From the NCBI RefSeq assembly GCF_009906955.1, contig NZ_CP047656.1, forward strand, positions 2,001,501-2,065,500: a stretch of 64,000 bases of DNA, read 5' to 3'. Below are positions 26,882 to 36,225 of this stretch, piece after piece. Both the position numbers and the translations under genes were made by a program. Source of the stretch: Paraglaciecola mesophila. Lineage in GTDB: Bacteria; Pseudomonadota; Gammaproteobacteria; Enterobacterales; Alteromonadaceae. Position 1 is the first letter of the stretch; every line of letters starts with the position of its first letter. Under the pieces are notes generated by a model, which had not been told where the DNA came from, did no database searches, and saw only the letters and a program-made list of their open reading frames with translations.

Positions 26882-28192
26882 GTGGTACTTTCACACAATG
26901 ACAGCGTAAAGCTATTTCGCAATTCGGCGCCCTACATCAATGCCCACAGAGGGAAAACCTTCGTGTTGATGTTCGGCGGTGAAGCCGTGGAAGATGCGAA
27001 CTTTGCCAATATTATTCAAGATATCGCCCTGCTTAACAGCTTGGGCGTGCGTTTAATTTTAGTGCATGGTGCGCGTCCGCAAATTGATCAGCGTGCAATA
27101 TGGCGCAAGGTTGAGCCGCGTTTTTCAGAAGACGTACGCATAACAGACAAGCAAACTCTAGAATGCGTGAAAGATGCCGCAGGTTCTGTGCGCTCACAAA
27201 TTGAAGCATTGCTTACAATGGGCTTGGCTAACTCGCCCATGCACGGGGCACAAATTCGCGTGTGCTCAGGCAACTTGGTAGTCGCCATGCCAATTGGCGT
27301 GCGTAACGGTGTCGATTTTGAACACACCGGCTTAGTGCGACGTGTCGACGTCACTGGCATTAACGACCATCTAGATGATGGCTCAATTGTATTGCTCCCT
27401 CCAATGGGGTATTCACCCACAGGAGAAGTGTTCAATTTAAGTCACGAAGATGTGGCGACCAATGTCGTAAAAGCCCTTAAAGCCGACAAGCTGATCATCT
27501 TCACCGAGAAAGATGGCTTAGTGGATGAAACAGGACGATTGCTACGTAACATTCAGCTAAACTCGTTATATCCCATGTTAGAGCAGGAGCATTTACAGCG
27601 CGAAAAACACAGTATTCAAACGATCATCGATAGTCTTGAGTCTGGTGTTAGCCGATGTCACTGCGTCAGTTATGGGCAAGATGGCGCGCTGCTTCAAGAG
27701 CTTTTCACTCGCGACGGTGCTGGCTCGCTGATTTCGCAAAGCTATTATGAGCAGATACGTAGCGCAACCATTGAAGATGTAGGCGGCATTCTGAACCTTA
27801 TTAATCCGCTTGAAGAAAAAGGTATTCTCGTTAAACGCTCTCGGGAAATTCTAGAGCGTGAAATCGAACAATTTACCATCATTGAACGCGACGGTATGAC
27901 CATCGCCTGCGCTGCCTTGTATCCTTACTTAGAGGAACAATGTGGTGAGCTGGCATGCGTCGCTACGCATACAGATTATCGTGGTGGTAACCGTGGTGAG
28001 CGCTTACTAAGCGCGATCTGTGAGCAAGCAAAGCTTCAAGGCCTAACCTCGATATTTTGTTTAACGACTGTGACCTCTCATTGGTTTCAAGAGCAGGGAT
28101 TTGTGCGTGCCACCCTTGATGATTTGCCGGCCAAAAAGAAGCAACTTTACAACTTTCAGCGCAATTCAAAAGTCTTTATGTTGACGCTTTAA
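26882..28192 (+). CDS. argA: N-acetylglutamate synthase (classical ArgA)
   Basis: 436 residues from a GTG start (MVLSHNDSVKLFRNSAPYINAHRGK). The N-terminal two thirds are an amino-acid-kinase-like regulatory domain (FVLMFGGEAVED, LVHGARPQID) and residues from about 290 form a GNAT acetyltransferase with ACVATHTDYRGGNRGERLL binding acetyl-CoA. It catalyses the first step of arginine synthesis and is usually feedback-inhibited by arginine through the kinase-like domain. Its place as last gene of the arg operon, followed by a strong hairpin, is notable because enterobacterial argA is unlinked. Confidence 0.95.
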   Translation: MVLSHNDSVKLFRNSAPYINAHRGKTFVLMFGGEAVEDANFANIIQDIALLNSLGVRLILVHGARPQIDQRAIWRKVEPRFSEDVRITDKQTLECVKDAAGSVRSQIEALLTMGLANSPMHGAQIRVCSGNLVVAMPIGVRNGVDFEHTGLVRRVDVTGINDHLDDGSIVLLPPMGYSPTGEVFNLSHEDVATNVVKALKADKLIIFTEKDGLVDETGRLLRNIQLNSLYPMLEQEHLQREKHSIQTIIDSLESGVSRCHCVSYGQDGALLQELFTRDGAGSLISQSYYEQIRSATIEDVGGILNLINPLEEKGILVKRSREILEREIEQFTIIERDGMTIACAALYPYLEEQCGELACVATHTDYRGGNRGERLLSAICEQAKLQGLTSIFCLTTVTSHWFQEQGFVRATLDDLPAKKKQLYNFQRNSKVFMLTL

Positions 28193-28220
28193 TAGGCGTA
28201 TTTAGCATTACCCCTATCTG

Positions 28221-28262
28221 CATAAGCGGTTTCAGTCGAAACCGCTTATGTATGTTTCTTAT
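28221..28262 (+). terminator. Terminator after argA
   Basis: Perfect 13-bp stem CATAAGCGGTTTC / GAAACCGCTTATG with the 4-base loop AGTC (28221-28250), followed by a T-rich stretch. It closes the argCBFGHA operon just before the next gene. Confidence 0.65.
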
Positions 28263-28276
28263 TCTTTAGGACAAAC

Positions 28277-28627
28277 ATGACAATCCAAGATCTTATTAAC
28301 CAAGTACGTTCTCAGCCGCAAAGTGTTGAATTTAGCCAAGTGATCAATACTATCCAACAACATTATCAATACACTGCGACGGGTTTCAGCAATGGTGAAA
28401 TCGTTAATGAAAAAGGCAGTAATGAAGGCTCATGCAAAATTTTATATTTTGCACACCTCAATCAACTAACTGAATCCGAGACACTGCATTTGTTCGGTGC
28501 TTTTTATCGAGATGATGTATTACAACACCCTAACGCCAGTGACCATGGCAACATTCGCAACTTTATGCAAACCGGTTGGAAGGGTGTCAAATTTGATTCT
28601 GCGCCATTAACACCAACAAGCATCTAA
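28277..28627 (+). CDS. HopJ-type III effector family protein
   Basis: 116 residues, starting MTIQDLINQVRSQPQSVEFSQVI and containing HYQYTATGFSNGE and the LYFAHLNQLTESETLHLFGAFYRDDVL stretch typical of the HopJ family (Pfam PF08888). Despite the name, members are widespread in non-pathogenic marine bacteria without type III secretion and their role is unknown. A TTTAGGA ribosome-binding site precedes the ATG. There is no signal peptide. Confidence 0.8.
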   Translation: MTIQDLINQVRSQPQSVEFSQVINTIQQHYQYTATGFSNGEIVNEKGSNEGSCKILYFAHLNQLTESETLHLFGAFYRDDVLQHPNASDHGNIRNFMQTGWKGVKFDSAPLTPTSI

Positions 28628-28686
28628 TACCTTTGACTCTCTAACTTGCTACACTTACCCCACCATCCAGTTGCGGTCGAACGAAC

Positions 28687-29094
28687 GTGAAAGAATGCAC
28701 TCAGTGCGGTAAGTGCTGTACCCAGTACGGTGACGGCGGTTTGTCGGTCACCGACAACGAAATCGATATGTGGGAGCTGTTTCAACCCGATATCGCTCAA
28801 TACGTTAAAAATGGCTTAATTTGGTCAAGCCCTGAAACCGGTAAACGCTTAGATCATTGTCCATTTTTGCGTGTTATTCCTGGGGATAAAAATAGCGCTC
28901 ACAGCAAAGATATATACACCTGCGATATCTACTATGATCGTCCAGATGACTGCCGATACTACCCTGTTACGATCAAGCAAATGATTAACGATGAGTGCGA
29001 AATGCTCGAAGATAACGATCTTGCCGACCCGGTTAAGGCGCAAAAAGCGTTGGATACGCTAATGAAAGACAGTCGACCCGCATTTGATAAGTAG
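28687..29094 (+). CDS. YkgJ-family cysteine-cluster protein
   Basis: 135 residues from a GTG start. The N-terminus CTQCGKCC (residues 4-11) and the later CPFLRV, CDIYYDRPDDCRYYP give the CxxCxxCC...C...C pattern of the YkgJ family (CxxCxxCC proteins), presumed to bind zinc or an Fe-S cluster. Function unknown. No better start codon is seen upstream, and the gene lies 59 bp after the HopJ-like gene. Confidence 0.8.
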   Translation: MKECTQCGKCCTQYGDGGLSVTDNEIDMWELFQPDIAQYVKNGLIWSSPETGKRLDHCPFLRVIPGDKNSAHSKDIYTCDIYYDRPDDCRYYPVTIKQMINDECEMLEDNDLADPVKAQKALDTLMKDSRPAFDK

Positions 29095-29117
29095 ATTGGG
29101 TCTGTATTGCAGAGACT

Positions 29118-29147
29118 AAAAAGGCCACTAAATAGTGGCCTTTTTTA
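29118..29147. terminator. Bidirectional terminator between ykgJ-like gene and eda
   Basis: AAGGCCACT (29121-29129) pairs with AGTGGCCTT (29134-29142) around a 4-base loop; A-run on the left and T-run on the right allow termination of both convergent transcripts. Confidence 0.85.
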
Positions 29148-29165
29148 TGCTACTAAAACCGGAAT

Positions 29166-29813
29166 TTAGATACCTTGTGCACCAGCAACGGCTTGCTTAG
29201 CAAGTTCGGTGATGCGATCCCAATCACCTGCTTCAACTGCATCATCTGGCGCTAACCAAGAGCCGCCAGCACAACGCACGTTAGGCAATGACAAATACTC
29301 AAGGTAATTAGTTGGGCTTATGCCACCTGTTGGGCAAAATGCGATATCAGGGAATGGACCACCGATCGCTTTGATCGCTTTAACACCACCAGATGCTTCC
29401 GCAGGGAAGAATTTAAAGTGGGTGTAACCAAAGTCAATACCGCGCATTAATTCAGAAATTGAAGAAATACCTGGAATAAGTGAAATTCCGCCTTTGTTAC
29501 CCGCATCCAATAAATCTGAAGTCATACCAGGGCTAATGGCGAACATTGCACCAGCTGCTTCAACTTCTGCTAATTGCTTAGCATTGGTAACGGTACCCGC
29601 GCCTATGATGGCCTCTGGTACTTCAGTAGCAATGGCTTTAATCACGTCTAATGCAGCTTCAGTGCGCAAGGTGACTTCTAATACGCGAATGCCACCTGCA
29701 ATTAATGCTTTTGCTAATGGTACCGCATGTTTTACATCCTTGATCACCAATACAGGAACCACAGGTCCTTGACTGAAGACATCTTGAGACGAAATTTTCC
29801 AATTTTTTGTCAT
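29166..29813 (-). CDS. eda: 2-keto-3-deoxy-6-phosphogluconate aldolase
   Basis: 215 residues of the class I KDPG/KHG aldolase family. Landmarks are [12 protein letters not shown] with the catalytic glutamate, [10 protein letters not shown], and the Schiff-base lysine in [13 protein letters not shown], followed by [11 protein letters not shown] binding phosphate. It cleaves KDPG to pyruvate and glyceraldehyde 3-phosphate. It is the last gene of the zwf-pgl-edd-glk-eda operon, 5 bp after glk, and ends at a bidirectional terminator. Confidence 0.95.
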   Translation of the reverse strand: MTKNWKISSQDVFSQGPVVPVLVIKDVKHAVPLAKALIAGGIRVLEVTLRTEAALDVIKAIATEVPEAIIGAGTVTNAKQLAEVEAAGAMFAISPGMTSDLLDAGNKGGISLIPGISSISELMRGIDFGYTHFKFFPAEASGGVKAIKAIGGPFPDIAFCPTGGISPTNYLEYLSLPNVRCAGGSWLAPDDAVEAGDWDRITELAKQAVAGAQGI

Positions 29814-29818
29814 TGTAG

Positions 29819-30772
29819 TTAACCTTTATAATGCTGTTGTAGGTATGCCATAGCACCGATCAAGCCGTGATCGGGCTCGGTAATAATGTATGTAGGTATG
29901 CCCGCTACGTAATCACGAAACCGGCCTTTTGCTTCAAAACGTGCGCGAAATTCACTTTGTTGAATAAATTCAACAAACCGAGAGGCGATCCCGCCACCGA
30001 TATAAACACCACCGCGCGTACACAGGTTTAAGGCTAGGTTGCCAGCAAAACTCCCCATGATACGACAGAACTGCTCAAGTGTTTCTCTACACAGCGAACA
30101 ACTGTTATCAATTGCTCTGGAGGTAATATCCGCTGCGTTACTGTACTCTGACGGTACATTCTTGGCCGCAGCTAACCCCTGATAGATATGCACAATCCCT
30201 CGTCCTGACATCACTTCTTCTGCTGAGGCATGGCCTAGCTTTTTGGTCAAAAAGCGCAGAATAGCAATGTCATTTTCATCGACTGCTGAAAAGTCAACGT
30301 GTCCACCTTCCCCATCTAGCGCTTTCCATGCGCCGTCAGTGCAAGTTAAGTGCTCAACGCCTAACCCAGTACCAGGACCAAAAACAGCAATATTGGCTTC
30401 AGGTATCGCTTGCCCTGAACCAATTTGCACTTTTTGGCTGGCATCCAGCTTAGGCAGTGAATGGGCCACTGACGTGAAGTCATTAATCACGCCCAGCCAG
30501 CTTAGCCCTAAATCGGTTTGCACCTGTTTAATCGAAAAGGCCCAAGTATGGTTAGTCATTTTCACAAGGTCACCGGCAACTGGGCAGGCAATAGCCAAGC
30601 ACCCAGCTGCAAACTCAGTAGTCGGAAACTCAGAAAAGTACTGTTTTATCGCATCATTTACTGTGGCGAAGTCCGCACACAAGTACTTGCGAATTTCAGC
30701 GACTTGACCATCAACAACCTGAGCTAAACGAATATTGGTTCCACCAATATCTGCTACAAAATTAGCTGCCAC
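29819..30772 (-). CDS. glk: Glucokinase
   Basis: 317 residues of the bacterial Glk (PF02685) type. The phosphate-1 loop [13 protein letters not shown] is at 5-17 and the segment [13 protein letters not shown] is typical of the family. It phosphorylates internal glucose with ATP. Its location between edd and eda in the operon shows that free glucose enters the Entner-Doudoroff route, consistent with uptake by permease rather than a PTS. Confidence 0.94.
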   Translation of the reverse strand: MAANFVADIGGTNIRLAQVVDGQVAEIRKYLCADFATVNDAIKQYFSEFPTTEFAAGCLAIACPVAGDLVKMTNHTWAFSIKQVQTDLGLSWLGVINDFTSVAHSLPKLDASQKVQIGSGQAIPEANIAVFGPGTGLGVEHLTCTDGAWKALDGEGGHVDFSAVDENDIAILRFLTKKLGHASAEEVMSGRGIVHIYQGLAAAKNVPSEYSNAADITSRAIDNSCSLCRETLEQFCRIMGSFAGNLALNLCTRGGVYIGGGIASRFVEFIQQSEFRARFEAKGRFRDYVAGIPTYIITEPDHGLIGAMAYLQQHYKG

Positions 30773-30774
30773 AA

Positions 30775-32598
30775 TTAATCATCCTGTCCGACGAAAAGCG
30801 AACATGCACCTTGCTCGGCACCTGTAAGCGTTGAACGCATACCAGCGAACATTTCACGGCCCATTCCAATTTGATGAGAAGCAACATCCGTCACCTTCGC
30901 TTCACGCTTTGAAAGCTCTGCTTCATCTACGTGCAGCGTCATGTGACCAGTTTGAGTATCAAGCTCGATAATGTCGCCGTTTTGAACTTTTGCGATCAAA
31001 CCGCCTTTAAGCGCTTCAGGGGTCAGGTGAATGGCAGCAGGTACTTTACCTGATGCACCTGACATACGACCGTCGGTCACCAGAGCAACTTTAAAGCCTT
31101 TATCCTGCAACACACCTAACGGTGGAGTAAGGCTATGAAGCTCAGGCATACCGATGGCTGAAGGCCCTTGGAAGCGCACCACAACAACACAGTCTTTGTT
31201 CAAATCACCCGCTTTAAAAGCCGCTGCAAGTTCGAACTGATCTTCAAACACAACCGCAGGTGCTTTCATCTTGCAATGAGGTTCACGTAATGCTGAGGTT
31301 TTCATTACCGCACGGCCTAAATTTCCAGTGAGAACGGATAATCCGCCATCAGGCTTAAATGGTTTTTCCACACTGGCAACCACTTCTTTGTCGAAGGATT
31401 CTTTCGGACCATCACGCCAAACAAGTTCACCGTTTTCAAGCATTGGCTCTTGGGTATAACGCTCAAGACCGTCACCACAAATGGTTTTCACATCGTTGTG
31501 CAACAAACCAGCGTTTAATAGTTCTCTGAACAATAACGCCATGCCGCCCGCGGCGGTGAAATGGTTTATGTCGGCTGAGCCGTTAGGGTAAATGCGTGTC
31601 AGCAATGGCACCGCATCTGAAATATCAGAAAAGTCATCCCAATTGATGGTGTAACCCGCCGCTTTCGCCACTGCAACTAAGTGCATAGTATGGTTAGTAG
31701 AACCACCTGTTGCTAACAACGCCACCAAACCATTGACGATAGCTTTGGCATCAACAATATGACCGATTGGGCGATAGTCTTCGCCTAAGTCAGTAATACG
31801 CGTGACTTGGCGAGCCGCAGCGTCTGTTAACGCTTCACGCAGTGGGGTACCTGGGTTAACAAACGATGAACCTGGCAAGTGTAAGCCCATGGTTTCAACA
31901 ACCAATTGGTTACTGTTTGCAGTACCGTAGAAAGTACAGGTTCCTGCTGAATGATAAGACTGAGATTCAGCTTCTAGCAGTTCTTCACGGCCTACTTTGC
32001 CTTCAGCGTACATTTGACGTACACGGGCTTTTTCTTTGTTTGGAATACCTGAAGGCATAGGGCCTGCAGGCACGAAAATAGTCGGCAAGTGACCAAAGCT
32101 TAAGCCACCAATTAATAGCCCTGGGACAATTTTGTCACATATGCCCAGCATCAAGGTACCGTCAAACATGTTATGCGACAAAGCAACCGCTGTTGACATA
32201 GCAATTACGTCACGGCTCATCAGGCTCAAGTCCATTCCGGCATTACCTTGAGTAACCCCGTCACACATTGCTGGCACGCCACCGGCAAACTGCGCGACAC
32301 TGCCTACTTGCTGAATTGCTTTTTTCAGTATTTCTGGGTAGTCATGGTAAGGTTGGTGAGCAGATAACATGTCATTGTACGACGAGATAATCGCAATATT
32401 CGATTTCGTCATGCTACGTAAATCAGCTTTATCTTCAGCGCCACATGCGGCAAAACCGTGTGCTAAGTTACCACAAGACAGGGTGCCACGGTGCGGGCCC
32501 TGTAAACGCGCTTTTTCAATCTTATCTAAGTACGCTTTGCGCGAATGTTGGCTGCGCTCAATAATTCGCTGGGTGACTTCTTGAATGATGGAATTCAT
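30775..32598 (-). CDS. edd: 6-phosphogluconate dehydratase
   Basis: 607 residues of the IlvD/Edd family, which uses a [4Fe-4S] cluster. Cysteine-containing motifs typical of Edd are seen in [25 protein letters not shown] and [14 protein letters not shown], and [17 protein letters not shown] near residue 515. It makes 2-keto-3-deoxy-6-phosphogluconate. It is 2 bp from glk and 9 bp after pgl. Confidence 0.96.
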   Translation of the reverse strand: MNSIIQEVTQRIIERSQHSRKAYLDKIEKARLQGPHRGTLSCGNLAHGFAACGAEDKADLRSMTKSNIAIISSYNDMLSAHQPYHDYPEILKKAIQQVGSVAQFAGGVPAMCDGVTQGNAGMDLSLMSRDVIAMSTAVALSHNMFDGTLMLGICDKIVPGLLIGGLSFGHLPTIFVPAGPMPSGIPNKEKARVRQMYAEGKVGREELLEAESQSYHSAGTCTFYGTANSNQLVVETMGLHLPGSSFVNPGTPLREALTDAAARQVTRITDLGEDYRPIGHIVDAKAIVNGLVALLATGGSTNHTMHLVAVAKAAGYTINWDDFSDISDAVPLLTRIYPNGSADINHFTAAGGMALLFRELLNAGLLHNDVKTICGDGLERYTQEPMLENGELVWRDGPKESFDKEVVASVEKPFKPDGGLSVLTGNLGRAVMKTSALREPHCKMKAPAVVFEDQFELAAAFKAGDLNKDCVVVVRFQGPSAIGMPELHSLTPPLGVLQDKGFKVALVTDGRMSGASGKVPAAIHLTPEALKGGLIAKVQNGDIIELDTQTGHMTLHVDEAELSKREAKVTDVASHQIGMGREMFAGMRSTLTGAEQGACSLFVGQDD

Positions 32599-32607
32599 AT
32601 CTTTCTC

Positions 32608-33300
32608 CTAGGGAGCCCACATTAATTCAACGTCGGCGCTATTCAGCACCGCACGTATGGGCATTTCATGCTCGTCGCCACCTTTTACAGCTTTATCAAG
32701 TACCTGTTTCTTGCTGTCACCAGTTAAATGCAAAAATATATTTTTGCTGTTCAATAGCGCGGGTAAGGTTAACGACATGCGTTGGTTTGGCGCGGTCGTG
32801 GGCTGTACAGCAATGTACGTACGACGGGCGCCCTGGTCTAAACCTTGATGAATTTGTTCTGAGCAAGGGAATAACGAAGCTGTGTGCCCATCTTCGCCCA
32901 TGCCAAGTATTAATACATCAAATGGGGTGTGTAATTTGGCAAGATTTGCAGTGCAGGTTTCAACTGCATCTTTTGCATTGTCATGCTCTGTTTTAAGGCC
33001 AACGAAATTGGCCGCTGCTGCTTTATTTTGTAATAACTCACGACGCACCATTTTTTCGTTGCTGGCATCGTCGTCTGTTTCAACCCAACGCTCATCAGCA
33101 AGGCTAATATCAACCTTAGACCAATCAAGCGCTACCTTTGATAAAGCGTTAAACAATGCCTTTGGTGTTCTACCACCAGAAACAACCAAGCTAGCTCGGC
33201 CGTTTTCATTAATACCTGCGGTTAAAATGTCGACGATGCTCTGAGCGAAAGTCGCATTCAGTTCATCTGTTGATTGAAAGTTATTTTCATTTAAAGACAT
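32608..33300 (-). CDS. pgl: 6-phosphogluconolactonase
   Basis: 230 residues from MSLNENNFQSTDELNATF. The frame is open 15 codons further, but those overlap zwf; the ATG at 33300 leaves a 1-base gap after the zwf stop. The DevB-type motifs SGGRTPKALFNAL and DERWVETDDDASN are present, with GMGEDGHTASLFP in the middle. It hydrolyses 6-phosphogluconolactone between Zwf and Edd. Confidence 0.93.
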   Translation of the reverse strand: MSLNENNFQSTDELNATFAQSIVDILTAGINENGRASLVVSGGRTPKALFNALSKVALDWSKVDISLADERWVETDDDASNEKMVRRELLQNKAAAANFVGLKTEHDNAKDAVETCTANLAKLHTPFDVLILGMGEDGHTASLFPCSEQIHQGLDQGARRTYIAVQPTTAPNQRMSLTLPALLNSKNIFLHLTGDSKKQVLDKAVKGGDEHEMPIRAVLNSADVELMWAP

Positions 33301-33301
33301 A

Positions 33302-34792
33302 TTATTTTTTCCCAATTCTGCTTTCATACCAAGCACGGTTTTCACGTGCTAGCAATGCGATAGAAGCAACCGGCCCCCAGGTACCTGCTTGATAAGGCTC
33401 TGGTGGTTCATTGGTGTGTTTCCATGCTTCGATGATGCCGTCAACCCATTTCCAGGCATACTCAACTTCATCACGGCTTACAAATAACGCCTGATTGCCT
33501 AACATCACTTCTAGCAATAACTTTTCGTATGCATCTGCAATACGGTCGTCTTGGAAGGCTTCTGAGAAACTCAAATTGAGGCGAGACTTTTGTAAATCCA
33601 TACCACTGGTACCTGTCAAACCAGGTACCTTGTTCATTACCGTGACTTCTACGCCTTCATCTGGCTGCAAACGAATAGTTAACTTGTTAGGCGGTAACTG
33701 AGCAAAACTGTCTTCAAATAAGTTATGTGGTTGACGTTTGAAATAGATAACCACTTCACTGGTTTTGTTTGGCAAACGTTTACCGGTACGTAAATAGAAC
33801 GGCACACCGGCCCAGCGCCAGTTGTCGATATCAACGTTCAAAGCAACGAAGGTTTCTGTTTCGCTACGCGGGTTCGCATCTGGCTCATCTAAATAACCAG
33901 GTACTTCTTTACCTTTCACGAAGCCACCTATGTACTGACCTCGAACACTCTTTTGATTAATGTTGGTTGAATTGATCGGGCGTAGTGCTTTGAGTACTTT
34001 TAACTTTTCACCGCGAATACTGTCAGCATCAAGTGTGGTAGGAGGCTCCATGGCGATTAACGTCAAAATTTGTAACAAGTGATTTTGCACCATGTCACGC
34101 ATTTGACCTGCAGTATCAAAATACCCCCAACGTCCTTCAATGCCCACAGATTCAGCAACGCTGATTTGCACATGATCAATGCTGTTGTGATCCCAATTGG
34201 TAGCAAATATTGAGTTCGCAAAACGCAATGCAATAAGGTTTAAAACCGTTTCTTTACCTAAGTAATGATCGATACGGTAAATTTGTGATTCGTCGAAGAA
34301 CTCAGCGACCTGATCATTAATCACTTTAGAGGATGCCAAATCATGTCCGATGGGTTTTTCTAGAACGACGCGCATACTCTTATCAATAACATCTGCAGCT
34401 TTAAGACCACGACAAATATCACCAAAGATAGAGGGAGGAGTAGCGAAATAACAAACCATGGTGCGTGATGCGTCTACGTGTTCAGCAAAAACACTATAAC
34501 TTTCAGCGTTCTTCATATCGACACATACATAATCTAGCTTAGCGGAAAAACGCTCCCATGTTTCGGTGCATAAGGTTTCACCGCTAAACTGTTCAATATT
34601 TTCTTTTACTAAAACCACATATTCTTGCAAGCTGATGTCGTCTCGGGCTACCCCTAAGATCGAGGTTTCAGCATGCATTAGTTCTGCTTTCTCTAACTGG
34701 TAAAGCGACGGAAGTAATTTGCGGCGAGCTAAGTCACCTTTGGTACCAAATAGAACAAAATCGCACGGAGCGGATGAATTATCTAACGTCAT
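33302..34792 (-). CDS. zwf: Glucose-6-phosphate 1-dehydrogenase
   Basis: 496 residues. The dinucleotide-binding FGTKGDLARRKLLPSLY is at about 15-31 and the active-site RIDHYLGKETVLN at about 178-190, with the substrate lysine and catalytic histidine. It oxidises glucose 6-phosphate and makes NAD(P)H. First gene of the operon zwf-pgl-edd-glk-eda, divergent from hexR across 275 bp with a HexR-like dyad. Confidence 0.96.
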   Translation of the reverse strand: MTLDNSSAPCDFVLFGTKGDLARRKLLPSLYQLEKAELMHAETSILGVARDDISLQEYVVLVKENIEQFSGETLCTETWERFSAKLDYVCVDMKNAESYSVFAEHVDASRTMVCYFATPPSIFGDICRGLKAADVIDKSMRVVLEKPIGHDLASSKVINDQVAEFFDESQIYRIDHYLGKETVLNLIALRFANSIFATNWDHNSIDHVQISVAESVGIEGRWGYFDTAGQMRDMVQNHLLQILTLIAMEPPTTLDADSIRGEKLKVLKALRPINSTNINQKSVRGQYIGGFVKGKEVPGYLDEPDANPRSETETFVALNVDIDNWRWAGVPFYLRTGKRLPNKTSEVVIYFKRQPHNLFEDSFAQLPPNKLTIRLQPDEGVEVTVMNKVPGLTGTSGMDLQKSRLNLSFSEAFQDDRIADAYEKLLLEVMLGNQALFVSRDEVEYAWKWVDGIIEAWKHTNEPPEPYQAGTWGPVASIALLARENRAWYESRIGKK

Positions 34793-34882
34793 TGTGTTTA
34801 ACCTGCTAATTAATAAAACTGCGTGATTGGAATTGGGCTAATAATAACACTTCAATCATGACTTATCTTTGCCCACAGTTAA

Positions 34883-34906
34883 CAACAAATGTTGTAATTT
34901 TACAAC
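34883..34906. promoter_or_regulatory. HexR-like dyads between zwf and hexR
   Basis: GTTGTAA-TT-TTACAAC (34891-34906) is a perfect inverted repeat containing TGTAAT and TTACA, close to the HexR consensus TGTAATWWWATTACA but with a shorter centre. It overlaps a second dyad CAACA-AA-TGTTG (34883-34894). The position about 100 bp upstream of zwf and 160 bp upstream of hexR suits shared control. Confidence 0.5.
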
Positions 34907-35067
34907 GTTTGTTGCGAAAAGGCGAAGCATTCTGCCTCCTTCTCGACCATTAAGACCGAATTTTCGCTTTTTTTTGTCAAAAAGTTACAAGAAGGTTACC
35001 AAGTTTGCCACTGACAGTGTTATTCTTTGCATTACTTCATGATTTTAGTTAAGAATTCTGTGGGCAT

Positions 35068-35922
35068 ATGAACATTCTTGAAAAAATAACTCAGCATAAA
35101 TTAGCGTTTAGTAAGTCAGAACGTAAAGTAGCCGAAGTCATTTTGGCGAATCCTCAAATCGCTATACATAGTAGCATTGCCACTCTTGCCAAGATGTCAG
35201 ACGTGAGCGAACCCACAGTCAACCGCTTTTGTCGACGTTTAGATACCAAGGGCTACCCAGACTTCAAATTGCATTTGGCTCAAAGCCTAGCCAACGGGAC
35301 TCCTTACGTAAACCGTCACGTTGAAGAAGATGACGGTCCTGAGGAATACACTAAGAAAATCTTTGAATCGACTATGGCTTCTCTTGAAGTAGCACGCCAA
35401 TCTGTTGACATCAATACCATTAATCGCGTAGTGGATTTGCTAACCCAAGCACAAAAGATTTCTTTTTTCGGCTTAGGCGCCTCGGCATCTGTTGCTCACG
35501 ACGCGCTGAATAAATTCTTTCGCTTTAATGTACCAGTGGTTTATTTCGAAGACATTTTAATGCAGCGCATGAGTTGCATGAATTCATCTGAAGATGATGT
35601 TGTAGTACTTATTTCACATACAGGGCGCACCAAAAGTCTGGTAGAAGTCGCGCAAATAGCCCGCAGTAACGACGCTACTGTCGTCGGCATAACCTCACAA
35701 AACAGCCCTCTGGCTAAAGAATGCAATTTGGTCTTATCGTTGGAAGTACCAGAAGACACTGACATGTACATGCCCATGGCATCGCGAATTGCCCAGCTAA
35801 CATTAATTGATATTTTAGCCACTGGTTTTACCTTACGCAGAGGCACTAAATTCCGCGAAAACTTAAAACGTGTAAAAGATACGTTACGAGGTTCGCGCTA
35901 CGACAAACGTAACGAACAGTAG
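35068..35922 (+). CDS. hexR: RpiR-family regulator of central carbon metabolism HexR
   Basis: 284 residues: an N-terminal RpiR helix-turn-helix (about 1-77, with IATLAKMSDVSEPTVNRFCRRL) and a SIS sugar-phosphate-binding domain (about 125-265, ISFFGLGASASVAHDA and VVVLISHTGRTKSLVEVA). HexR binds 2-keto-3-deoxy-6-phosphogluconate, which releases it from operators of zwf, edd, pyk and related genes in Shewanella and pseudomonads. Divergence from zwf-pgl-edd-glk-eda and the presence of pyk downstream with a matching palindrome make the assignment firm. Confidence 0.93.
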   Translation: MNILEKITQHKLAFSKSERKVAEVILANPQIAIHSSIATLAKMSDVSEPTVNRFCRRLDTKGYPDFKLHLAQSLANGTPYVNRHVEEDDGPEEYTKKIFESTMASLEVARQSVDINTINRVVDLLTQAQKISFFGLGASASVAHDALNKFFRFNVPVVYFEDILMQRMSCMNSSEDDVVVLISHTGRTKSLVEVAQIARSNDATVVGITSQNSPLAKECNLVLSLEVPEDTDMYMPMASRIAQLTLIDILATGFTLRRGTKFRENLKRVKDTLRGSRYDKRNEQ

Positions 35923-35936
35923 GAAAATCGTACAAA

Positions 35937-36007
35937 AAAGGCGGTTAATTACCGAGAATTGGTCTGACCTCGCATCAATAGTCCGCCTTTAATAGCTTTT
36001 TTTGTTA
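35937..36007 (+). terminator. Terminator-like structure after hexR
   Basis: AAAGGCGG (35937-35944) pairs with CCGCCTTT (35983-35990), enclosing a structured 38-base loop; TTTAATAGC and a run of seven T follow by 36004. It separates hexR from pyk. Confidence 0.5.
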
Positions 36008-36042
36008 AAAAATTTCACAATAATGACTTATTAATCTAGTAT

Positions 36043-36063
36043 TTTCGTAATTTAATTACGAAA
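36043..36063. promoter_or_regulatory. HexR-like operator upstream of pyk
   Basis: Perfect 21-bp palindrome with 9-bp arms TTTCGTAAT and ATTACGAAA around TTA. The core CGTAAT-TTA-ATTACG differs from the HexR consensus TGTAATWWWATTACA only at the outermost core bases. It lies 26 bp upstream of the pyk extended -10 box. Confidence 0.6.
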
Positions 36064-36088
36064 TAGTAATTAATCTGTCAGCTTCAGT

Positions 36089-36097
36089 TGTTATAAT
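36089..36097 (+). promoter_or_regulatory. pyk promoter with consensus extended -10
   Basis: TGTTATAAT is a perfect extended -10 element. No good -35 box is found at the right distance, as is common with extended -10 promoters. Transcription would begin near 36104, leaving a 5' leader of about 120 bases before pyk. Confidence 0.55.
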
Positions 36098-36225
36098 CAC
36101 ATGCTGATAGAGATGTAAGATAAGCAACGGTAAAATTTACACTTGGCTTTTATGCACTATCAGCTTATCGCGACAGATACTCAGTAATCATAAACAAAAT
36201 TTAATACCTGCATTCCTGAAACAGT

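Noticed and set aside
28277..28627. HopJ as a type III secreted effector
   Set aside because: No type III secretion genes or chaperone are in the window and the family is widespread in free-living bacteria, so the name does not imply secretion.
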